Shown: one piece after another, positions 55,905 to 64,000 of the stretch
How positions within the stretch are numbered: position 1 is the first letter of the stretch
Layout of the letters: each line of letters starts with the position of its first letter
Notes under the pieces: generated by a model
Database searches by the model: none
Seen by the model: the letters and a program-made list of their open reading frames with translations, nothing else
What the model was told of the DNA's origin: nothing
Assembly (NCBI RefSeq): GCF_037042905.1
Contig: NC_087262.1
Coordinates: 5,480,001 to 5,544,000 of the forward strand
Direction: 5' to 3'
From: Lytechinus pictus
Lineage: Eukaryota; Echinodermata; Echinoidea; Temnopleuroida; Toxopneustidae
Length of the DNA: 64,000 nucleotides
Made by a program: the position numbers and the translations under genes

Positions 55905-56165
55905 AGGGGAAGGCGGGGTAAGTTGGGCATAGGGGCAAGTTGAGCCACCACCCCAGGCTAATAATGAATGAGTCAGACATTGTGGTGGTGTCATTTATTG
56001 ATGACCCATTGCATAACCCTCAACCCCACCACATTGTTTTCAACTTTGAAACAAAAAGTAGTTTTTTAGAGGGAAAAATACGAATTTCAGCCAAAAAAGT
56101 AAAAAAAAGTGTGAAATAGATAAATGCAAAATGTAAAAAGTGTCACAACTTACCCCGCCTTCCCC
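55905..56165. mobile_element. MITE with AGGGGAAGGCGGGGTAAGTT ends
   Basis: Left AGGGGAAGGCGGGGTAAGTT, right AACTTACCCCGCCTTCCCCT: a perfect 20-bp inverted pair, with TA at each edge. Confidence 0.85.
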
Positions 56166-56264
56166 TACAAGCTTCGCTTTGTATATTAGCTGCCTCCTCC
56201 GTTCCCAAACTGTTTGTATGGTTATCATTTTTAGAATCATTCAGTGAATTCAATCAGTTCAACT

Positions 56265-56490
56265 ACACTTTAAAAACTGTGGTGTTAAAACTGACACCAG
56301 TTGGTGTTAATAGAGGACCACACCCTGAGGTGTTAAAATTACACCCTAGAGATTGAACATAACACCAAAGAGTCTAAATATAACAACCAAAGGTGTTGTA
56401 ATAACACCTATAGGTGTCAATTAACACCGGAGTAAAATGACTGGTGTGGTCCTCTATGTACACCGGTTAACACAACAGTTTGTGCTGTGT
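56265..56490. mobile_element. MITE related to the ACACTGCAAAAA family
   Basis: ACACTTTAAAAACTGTGGTG at the left, AACAGTTTGTGCTGTGT at the right, with inner AGAGGACCACACC against GGTGTGGTCCTCT. TA at both edges. Confidence 0.75.
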
Positions 56491-57899
56491 AGTGATATTC
56501 ATTTTATTAATATCAATATTATTACTCATTCCGCCATAAAACTCACAAATCGTTCAATGTAAATACAAAAATACATTTTGAATAATTAAATATAAAAGTG
56601 AGAAAGAAAAGAGAATAAAAATTTATTTCCATGGATCAGGGCTCGCAAAAGTAAGTGTCACTGCAGCATTGTGCAGTGAGATATATGTATTTTTTAGGCT
56701 GTTTACATTTCTTGATATAAATGTTGTCTTAATTGAATTTCCACTTTCCTAGGTGTTTCATTTTCGCACTCATCTTTTTCGTAAGCCTTTTCTACATAAA
56801 GTCCCATAGGGCATGTCATGTGTTAATGTATAGGCATAGAGAAAGCCAAGTCGAAGAGCACAAACTGTAGGTCCACCCCCTATACAGTGCGTATAAAAAA
56901 AACGGGACAGATTTGAAAAGTCTATAATTTTTTTGTTTTGTTTTAAATTATGATCTCTGTATTTTGGTGTCAATATACATGTAGATGCTCTGGAGTCTTA
57001 TCCTTAAAATGCCATTAAAATAATTTAGTTTCGTTCATGTTTTTGTCTGGCTTGCGCCAAAATAGCATAAAATGATGGTCGGATTTCTTGCTAATCAGCA
57101 GACTTCCTCCCTTTTCATTATCTTTGCCATAATTTTCGAATTATGCGGTCAAAATTCATTTCAAAATCTACTTATTTGCTCGAATAGTTCTGTTGTTCCT
57201 TTTTGATATGTTGTCTTTTAGCTTTGAATATTCCTTTCAAAACCAAAGTATGGGAGAGCTTGTTTTTTTTTCAAATCCTTTCATTGTGTGCTACAAAGGT
57301 TATGGTGCCTTTGAACAGTGGCATACTAGTGGGTGAGGGCTCGGGGTACTCCTCCCCCCCCCCCCCCAATAAAAAATCATGACCAAGAAAAAAAGTGGAA
57401 AGGAAAATAACAGAAAACATAGAAAGTGAAACATGATATCATTTTCTGAATATTATGTCCAAATCACAAAATTTGATATTTTAATAAAAAAGTGGGAATT
57501 ATTGCTTGCTGGCTTCACAACTTTTTAATACATTTACCAGGTCTGCCATATCTTGCTCCATTGACTCAATACATCATTGCCATTGAAAAAACATTAGTTT
57601 TTATTAGTTATTTGCATTAGTTATTGAATATATTTTAGAGTCTTTTGACTATTATGCGCTATATAAATTTCAAATATTCTTATTATTGTTAAAACGTGAA
57701 TCCTTTCCTGTTTGTCCTGTCAAGCACATAATTAAACTTTGTCAAAATTCGGCCCCCTCTCCCTACCGTTCAAGGATCGCTCCAACATAGTTCGGGTCGT
57801 GTGATAAGCAACTTTTCCATTGTCTGAACGGTAGTCGTGGGAGCAAATATCAGCGGAGTTTTTTTAGGTTTTCTAAACTATTATTATTTTATTTTTCAG
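56491..57899. other. Distal first intron, one mariner end
   Basis: TACAGTGCGTATAAAAAAAACGGGACAG at 56884 resembles one terminus of a Tc1/mariner-like element; no partner end was found. A C-run lies at 57354-57367. No exon recognised. Confidence 0.45.
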
Positions 57900-57904
57900 A
57901 TTTG

Positions 57905-59943
57905 ATGATGGTATCGATCCTTTGCTTCGCTCTGATCGGATTATGCTCCATCAGTTTTGTCATTGCTGGTTGCCCTTTACCTGAAGATCTTCCCAGGAAA
58001 TGGCACGGCAACGATGTCTTCTTATGTGCCCGAGTGTACGAGCATGGTGACCACCAGGCCCACAGATCATGCTATGGCGAACACCGAGATATCCCCAGTG
58101 AGGGAGACTTTGCCGGTGCTAGAAGTGACTGGTGGAACGACCGAATATCTTCAGTCGTTGTTCGACCTGGATGTCGCCTCTCCGTGCACTGGGACACAAG
58201 ATTTCGTGGAAGCGCGTTCAATCTAAACAGTGGGGTTCATAAGCATCTTCGTGGTTGGAATGATGAGATCTCTTCGTGGTCTTGTGTGTGCGAGTACACA
58301 AACGCCCCATTGATGTGTACCCCTACGGATTCGTTTAGGACACTCAAGAGTTGTCAAAACCCAGGGAGCTTAGAAATGAAATGCGAGTATTGGGCACAGA
58401 AGGGGTTAGTCTTAGGAAATTCTGTTACGAACGGAAGAAGTGTGTCCACGACCGTTGAAGCGACAGTTGGTGTGACTATTAAAAAGGTCTTCAGTGCTGG
58501 CCTGGGCGTTTCACATACAACGTCGTACGATTGGTCCCAAACAAGGAGCACTGACTACAGTTCGGTAGTCACGCACAAAGTCTCGTGTTCTGTACCAGCG
58601 GGTCGTCGCTTAGAGATTCGACAAGTCGTGGGCGAATGTGGCGATACGAATGTGTTCACTGGACATTATGAGTGCCGAGACAGCGAGATTCCAGACGGAA
58701 CAAGCCAGAGGGAAAATCCCGAAAATCCAGGTATGTCGGCCTATATTCTATTAACCTCCTCATTAATCATACACCCCCGGGGGGGGGGGGTACTCGACCA
58801 AAAAAGTAGTAGGCATGTGCCGCGGGCGAGACAAAAAACGGGGGCCTTGGAGCGGGCTTATTGTAAATTAGGGTCCTCGGAACGAGTTTCTACGGAACTA
58901 CAAATGTTTGTTAAAACGGGGGTCCTTGGAACGGGACGCCTGCGTGTAAGTGCGTATGCATCCCTATGGAACGTGCATGCCGCTAGCCCGGCGGCACGGG
59001 CTCCGGGTGCGCTAGCGCAGAGGCGATGGTCGGACAGCGGTCTGCGGTCGCTTTTCACCAAAATTGCGGCTCATTGCAGCAGATATGCGGCCGGAACCGC
59101 GTAACGGAAAATATGCGAAGCTTTGGAGCTGATTTCTTTCTTCTTTTTTCTCGATAAGAAGAAAATGCTATGCTTTGGAGCGGCTTTCTTTGTTCTTTTT
59201 CTCAATAAGACAAAAATGCTATGCCTTGGAACGGAAATTTGAGTGTAAAAATGGGGGTCCCCTCCGCGGCACATACCCACTATGCATTATATGCTGAGTG
59301 CCCCCCCCCCGGGCATACACCCCGATGTGTTTTGGAACTCGAGTCACAATGAAAAATATTATTTTTTAGAAAGGCTAGCTTCAATAATTTTTACTAAGCA
59401 CATATATGTCAATGATGATTGGTTCAATCACAGAGAGGCTATATCCCTTCACATCATTTGGTTTCTGAGTCACAAAATGCTAAAATGATATGGGATTATA
59501 CGAACTTCCCATTCTAAAACACATGTCTTACACAGGTATGTATAAGTGATTGACTCGACCACAAAGAAGCTACAAAGAAGTGAGCGTCAAAATTTCAACC
59601 CAATTAATATTACTGGTCTTACTTTAATAATATATTCTCTTTTCTTCACTTTATAGGGCAGTCCGGAGGCCAGTCTACTTCATATACAGCAGTGGGTTGC
59701 TACAGGGACCAGGCAGTGCGTGCAATAAGTGGTGGATTTGTTACCTATCGTCACCAACCGCTCGCCAGATGTTTGGAGAGAAGCAGGCTCGCCGGGAACG
59801 AATACTTTGCTATCCAGGCCGGTAACCAATGTTTTACTAGCAGTGATGCTGGTCAAACCTACAATCAGTTTGGTCCTTCTGACGCCTGCCAAGACGGTAG
59901 AGGAGGTCACTGGGCAATGACTGTCTATCGCATTAATAATTAA
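57905..59943 (+). CDS. Secreted beta/gamma-crystallin, aerolysin-like, WSC-like protein, 2 coding exons, 370 aa
   Basis: Coding exons 57905-58730 and 59657-59943 total 1113 nt (371 codons with stop), GT..AG, phase 1. The ATG at 57905 is six bases past acceptor TTTTTCAG. Residues 1-21 are a signal peptide ending VIA. About 37-128 is beta/gamma-crystallin-like, with paired WWNDRISS and WNDEISSW motifs. About 165-258 is a Thr/Ser-rich alternating segment (VSTTVEATVGVTI...SAGLGVSHTTSY) ending in a Pro-Ala-Gly-Arg turn, as in aerolysin-fold proteins. About 287-370 is WSC-like (VGCYRDQAVRAI, EYFAIQAG, QCF, GGHW). Crystallin-aerolysin fusions are known from amphibians, where some form pores in secretion and defence. 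Pore formation here is inference from the pattern; ligand and partner are unknown. A MITE fills the second intron. Confidence 0.75.
58768..59320. mobile_element. MITE in the last intron of the crystallin/aerolysin-like gene
   Basis: C/G-run ends (CACCCCCGGGGGG and CCCCCCCCGGGC) with TAGGCATGTGCCGCGG facing CCGCGGCACATACCCA. Internal GGAACGG-type words (CTTGGAGCGG, CTTTGGAGC, CTTGGAACGG) recur. Frames reading through it from the first exon are not coding. Confidence 0.75.
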
Positions 59944-59986
59944 CTCATTTGGCTTTTTTTTTTGGATTTTATATGGGGGGGGTGCA

Positions 59987-59992
59987 AATAAA
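59987..59992 (+). promoter_or_regulatory. Poly(A) signal
   Basis: AATAAA 44 nt after the stop of the crystallin/aerolysin-like gene. Confidence 0.6.
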
Positions 59993-61261
59993 ATCCATCA
60001 CTTTTATTTGCCATAAATACTTTGACAAGCAAAAACGGGGGCGTGGTAAAGAATTCTAACTAAAAATCGAACGGTCATAATTGCTACCCAAAAAAATCTG
60101 AAAATGAAAGGGGGGTGTTTTTTTCGAAAATGGGTTAGTTTTCGACTCCCTATCGCAGGGTACTAATTGTATACATCTTTGGGTTAGAGGGAGACGTGAC
60201 CCGTATACCCCCATCCTTTGGTGGACTCGAGCTAGCTTATTGATGGTTACTTGATAATAATGATATAGTTATTCGTCAAAATATGGGCAAAATATTTACT
60301 ATTTTATTGTGACTTTTGGTGTGCTCAATTCAGGACCATAGAGACTCGAAACTACGGTCATTTCCATGGAAACTTGATCGTAATTGCAAGTTGAGCCCTC
60401 TTTTACAATGGTCGTTACCATAATCGTCAGTATAGTATGGAACGGGTCCAGTAGATGTTGCATATTGTGGGTGAGGGGTTTTTATGTACATGTATGATAT
60501 ACGTATTATGTGTAATAATGTCTAATTGTCATATGCTATTTTTAAATAGATTTTAATTGCTTAATTACTGTTTGATTGCTTAATTATTGGCAAATTTTGT
60601 TTTAGATTTCCCATAAATATTTTTAGTGAGAATAACCATATATCTTCCTTTTAATATATTTCTTATCTTTTTAGTCCATTGATAATGTGACACAATTACT
60701 ATCTTCTCTGGTGCATAAAAGTTCCGTCCGAAAACACTTACTTTGAATGAATTGAAAATTATAATCATTACAATAACTTGAAAAAAAAGAGAAACATATT
60801 GACTTCTTTTCTTCGGTATAGCTCCCCGTATGTGTAACATCGCCATAATATTGCACTATGATCCATATCCACTGTATATTTATCATATTCACTATATCTT
60901 TTATATAAAACTTTTAAAACATTTTCCTTTGTCATCTGTTCGGATATCCTTCTATTAGTAAATAAATCATTCTTACTTGCGTTAACTAACTAACAGTTCT
61001 TCGTGTACTTTATTTGGTGTGGCGAGAGCGAATTTGTTTTTCCTACAACTTTTCGGCCATTTTTATCTTCCTGTATACAGATAAGCCGTTTTGGAGTCTT
61101 TGAATAAGGTTGCAAGACTTTGACATGTACTTTGCTCAAAGTCTCGCCTCACTTTTTATCAAAAAAAAAAGAAATTTTCATATCAAATTCTAGCCTATAT
61201 TGAGAATGGAAACCTGTAAGCGCAAGGACTCACTGCGCCACGCTGACGCGTTGCTCAAGCC
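59993..61261. other. No gene seen
   Basis: AT-rich downstream sequence; no repeat or coding frame recognised. Confidence 0.5.
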
Positions 61262-61350
61262 AGTCCGTATAGTTCCATTCTGCGCATGATCAGAAGATTC
61301 TGCACATGATCAGAAGAAGGTCATTGGTGCTAAACTGACATGGTGGTTTA
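61262..61350. repeat. Single arm of the CCAGTTCGTAGTT MITE family
   Basis: CCAGTCCGTATAGTTCCATTC, GCGCATGATCAGAAGATTCTG and CATGGTGGTTTAAT match, in reverse, the right arm at 54416-54512. No left arm is present. Confidence 0.65.
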
Positions 61351-61354
61351 ATAT

Positions 61355-61905
61355 TTAAAGGTCAAGTCCACCCCAGCAAAATGTTGATTTGAATAAATAG
61401 AGAAAAATCAAACTAGCATGACACTGAAAATTTCATCAAAATCGGATGTAAAATAAGAAAGTTATAATAATAATAATAATATAGGGTATTTATATTGCGC
61501 ACATATCCACCTTGTTAGGTGCTCAAGGCGCTCCTATATTACCCGGCTAAGCTAGGCGTTCATAGCGCACACAGCTTTTTAAGGAATTACTTCCTACCGG
61601 TACCCATTTACCTCACCTGGGTTGAGTGTAGCACACTGCGGATCAGTTTCTTGCTGAAGGAAATTACGCCATGGCTGGGATTCGAACCCACGACCCTCTG
61701 TTTCAAAGTCCGAAGACTAATCCACTGGGCCACAACGCTCCACGTTATGGCATTTTAAAGTTTCGCTTATTTTTCACAAAACAGTGATATGCACAACTCA
61801 GTGACATGCAAATGAGTCAGTCGATGATGTCCATCACTCACTATTTCTTTTGTTTTTTATTGTTTGAATTATACAATATTTCATTTTTTACAGATTTGAC
61901 CATAG
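61355..61905. mobile_element. TTAA MITE, AGGTCAAGTCCACCCC family, interrupted by a SINE
   Basis: The left terminus TTTAAAGGTCAAGTCCACCCC starts at 61355. The body resumes after the SINE with ATGGCATTTTAAAGTTTCGC and continues to about 61905, where a different sequence replaces the right end. Confidence 0.75.
61464..61744 (-). mobile_element. SINE family B inserted in the MITE
   Basis: Minus-oriented: the (AAT)n tail lies at the left (61467-61480) and the B box GGGTTCGAATCCC at 61677-61690. The word GTTAT lies at both junctions (AAGAAAGTTAT / CCACGTTATGG); removing the SINE restores AAGAAAGTTATGGCATTTTA of the MITE. Confidence 0.8.
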
Positions 61906-61954
61906 GGACTGACTTTACTGAATCATAAGTAGTTATGGGAGAGACCTCATCCAA

Positions 61955-62052
61955 ATTGACCTTTGAGTGACCTTTGACCGACCTTTGACCCCAACTTCCG
62001 GTCACTGTTGACCCCACCTTCCGGTCAATCATGACCTTTGACCTTTGGGTAC
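61955..62052. repeat. TGACCTTTGACC-rich stretch
   Basis: Seven spaced TGACC words including TGACCTTTGACCGACC and TGACCTTTGACCTTT, a direct-repeat layout resembling nuclear receptor DR1 half sites. Confidence 0.6.
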
Positions 62053-62065
62053 GCGGTAAACAGGA

Positions 62066-62404
62066 AATTGGATAATGAAGCGCGGGAAGCGATTTTAATT
62101 GGATAATGACTCCGCGTGGGGACGCCATCTTAATTGGATAATGACGCCGCGTGGGGACGCCATCTTAATTGGATAATGACTCCGCGTGGGGACGCCATCT
62201 TAATTGGATAATGACTCCGCGTGGGGACGCCATCTTAATTGGATAATGACTCCGCGTGGGGACGCCATCTTAATTGGATAATGACTCCGCGTGGGGACGC
62301 CATCTTAATTGGATAATGAAGCGCGGGACGCGATTTTAATTGGATAATGACTCCGCGTGGGGACGCCATCCAGAGCGCGGGACGCGATTTTAATTGGATA
62401 ATGC
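62066..62404. repeat. 35-bp minisatellite
   Basis: ATTGGATAATGA recurs at 62066, 62098, 62133, 62168, 62203, 62238, 62273, 62308, 62339 and, as ATTGGATAATGC, at 62393. Six consecutive units are exactly 35 bp (…CTCCGCGTGGGGACGCCATC). Edge units use a GCGCGGGACGCGATTTTA variant of 31-32 bp. Confidence 0.95.
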
Positions 62405-63035
62405 CATCCCAGGGAATTACCCTTTACCCGGTATTGCACCGCCGTGGCGCAATCGTCACGTATAGGATACGATGCACAAAACAGACGTATGATTTCTACA
62501 CAGTTTCCTATTGAAAAAGTTATCTTTCTCCGCCTACCAGCAGATATGTCAAGTGCCTCACGGTACACGAATCGATCACCCCATGCACGGCCAACGCGCG
62601 TCATTGAACTTGGGATATCCTATTGGAAAGCTAGGTGAAAACCGACTCTCTCTCTGCCTCTTATTACAACAATTATTGGTAATCCAACATGTGATTATAA
62701 TCATGATAATAGTGACATCTCAGGCTCTACTCATTCCAGACTTTTCCCCATCAAAACTCTCTGACTTTTTCGTACTGTTTTGTTCATATTTCCATACTTT
62801 TCATTTTAACTGCCCGGCTCTCTGACTCGCAAAAAGTATACTATATTGAAACCAGTAGATGACTCCTTTAAATCAACTTCATTCATCCGCAGTACAGATG
62901 GTGATAACATGAAACACTATACAGTCAAGGATGATTCTTTATTATTACTATCATTTATTCTATTCCATTTCAATGTAGATAGGTTCAGATACTGTATAAA
63001 CAGCAGATTTTGATACAAAGGTAAAATAATGTAAG
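62405..63035. other. No gene seen
   Basis: Mixed-composition DNA without a recognisable coding domain. Confidence 0.45.
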
Positions 63036-63138
63036 TTACATTCTGCCGGCCATCCGCTGGCTTCTTGTTTCACCTTCAGGAATGTGTTGATGTATCCAGA
63101 GAACATCAAACATAACCCTGGTGAGTGTTGCATTATCT
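63036..63138 (-). other. Possible terminal exon on the minus strand (weak)
   Basis: After TTTACGTTTAG (63139) the minus strand reads about 33 codons ([17 protein letters not shown]...) to a stop at 63036, with AATAAA on the same strand near 62956. No homology is recognised, and upstream exons would have to lie beyond the window, across from the plus-strand gene start. Confidence 0.25.
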
Positions 63139-63339
63139 AAACGTAAACAAGAATTAAAAATATAAATTGAAAAATAAAATAAATAAATAAATATATCAAT
63201 AGGGTAAAAAATAAACGCATGGAATGCGTAATAATGAAATTGAAAATAAGAAACTTGCACTTCTTTACCTCATTATAAGAAAGATGTTCACATCACACTT
63301 ATAATTTAAAATACTATTATATCTAAAATCATGATAAAG

Positions 63340-63600
63340 AAAATTTAACTAATTAAAAATCTCTTTGTTTTTAATTAGTCATAATTGGACCAATTAAAAT
63401 GTCCTTCTTACGTTAATTAACGGCCTTTGTTCGATTAAAAGTCCTTTTGTTTTCTTTTGTTTTTGACCAATTAAAAGTCCTTTTGTTTTCTTTTGTTTTT
63501 GCCCAATTAAAAGTCCCTTTGTTTTTAATTAGCGACCTTCGTTCAATTAACATTTTCTTTGTTTTCTTTTGTGTTTGACCAATTAAAAGTCACTTCCATC
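63340..63600. repeat. Imperfect ~55-bp tandem repeat, AATTAAAAGTCC
   Basis: CAATTAAAAGTCCTTTTG (and variants) recurs near 63397, 63433, 63470, 63506 and 63580, alternating with TTTTCTTTTGTTTTTGACC and GTTTTTAATTAG. Confidence 0.8.
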
Positions 63601-63649
63601 ATCAAGGAGTGATTTTATAAATTGTTAGTCAGAAAATGAAGTTTCGAGA

Positions 63650-63830
63650 TCAGCGATTGGTTGAATGTTAATTAACCGTCTTGCTTGTGATTGGCTCGTG
63701 AAAAGGGTGATTGTTGGTGATTGGTCGATTAAAAAAACAAATGTACTCTGATTGGTCGAGAGGGATGGTCCATAGGAACGTGTAGTTAAGAAAACATAAA
63801 TAGTGAAGTAAATTCTGCGCTAGGATCATT
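63650..63830 (+). promoter_or_regulatory. Promoter with four ATTGG boxes, TATA-like box and initiator
   Basis: ATTGG (inverted CCAAT) at 63656, 63690, 63720 and 63751, spaced 34, 30 and 31 bp. ATAAATA lies at 63796-63802, and an initiator-like TCATT 30 bp downstream (63826-63830). The order and spacing fit an RNA polymerase II core promoter for the frame at 63897. Confidence 0.55.
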
Positions 63831-63896
63831 GAGTCCCTGAGCTACAAATCAGTACTTGAAGAGCACGGATCTACATTACGTATTACTGCCTGTACC

Positions 63897-64000
63897 ATGA
63901 TGGCCACCAACACACCGGAGAATACTTATGCCTCCATGAGCAACAGTCAACTGAATACACCTAAGCTTGTGATACCAGAGAACCACGCCCACGATGTTCT
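63897..64000 (+). CDS. 5' end of an unidentified gene, runs off the window
   Basis: ATGATGG at 63897 follows a predicted 70-nt leader. It opens MMATNTPENTYASMSNSQLN and stays open to the window edge (34 complete codons). There is no signal peptide in the visible part; it is polar, Asn/Ser/Thr/Pro-rich. I do not recognise the protein. Confidence 0.5.
   Translation, partial: MMATNTPENTYASMSNSQLNTPKLVIPENHAHDV

Noticed and set aside
58731-59104. Read-through of the first coding exon to a 400-codon ORF
   Set aside because: The extension lies in a MITE with G/C runs; splicing at 58730 to 59657 instead gives an in-frame WSC-like domain.
62066-62404. CRISPR-like array
   Set aside because: Units are contiguous with no unique spacers, and the context is eukaryotic; it is a minisatellite.

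Overview
This is a eukaryotic, TE-dense genomic window that looks like an echinoderm, most likely a sea urchin. That assignment is inference. It rests on spliced genes with GT..AG introns, secreted multidomain proteins typical of echinoderms, CR1-like and Tx1/L1-like retrotransposons, many TTAA- and TA-flanked MITEs, tRNA-derived SINEs with (ATT)n tails and the GCGAGCGCGAAGCGCGAGC repeat common in marine invertebrate DNA. Nothing points to bacteria, phage or plasmid.

Host genes. Three spliced genes can be rebuilt, plus the first codons of a fourth. Two are a head-to-tail pair of paralogues on the minus strand: gene 1 (exons between 18851 and 6047, 270 aa) and gene 2 (33385 to 22772, 264 aa). 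Each has five exons, every intron is phase 1, and the exon lengths are 64/64, 171/174, 96/96, 168/156 and 314/305 nt. Both encode a signal peptide, a short unfamiliar Cys-containing domain, a reduced EGF-like module and a FAMeT-like (farnesoic acid O-methyltransferase-like) domain split over the last two exons. On the plus strand, a two-exon gene (57905-59943, 370 aa) encodes a secreted protein with a beta/gamma-crystallin-like domain, an aerolysin-like segment and a WSC-like Cys domain. It has a plausible TATA promoter and noncoding leader exon 3.2 kb upstream. At the right edge a TATA/initiator promoter with four evenly spaced ATTGG boxes precedes an open frame that runs out of the window.

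Layout. 1-6 kb: repeats and unassigned DNA. 6-19 kb: gene 1, with a 3.9-kb long-TIR element in intron 2. 19-22.7 kb: intergenic repeats. 22.7-33.4 kb: gene 2, whose last codons lie in the end of a hAT-like element. 30.9-43 kb: retrotransposon relics, foldback elements and hammerhead-like motifs beside (AT)n arrays. 43.3-52.3 kb: a Tx1-like element on the minus strand, split by an almost intact CR1-like element on the plus strand. 52-57 kb: relics and MITEs. 57.9-60 kb: the crystallin/aerolysin-like gene. 61-64 kb: a SINE nested in a MITE, a 35-bp minisatellite, and the start of the right-edge gene.

The recognisable host genes all encode secreted modular proteins, so the locus fits a coelomic, mucosal or innate-defence repertoire. 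That reading is inference; no pathway is shown by the sequence. Most of the rest is transposon archaeology, and several insertions can be dated relative to one another from nesting and target-site duplications.
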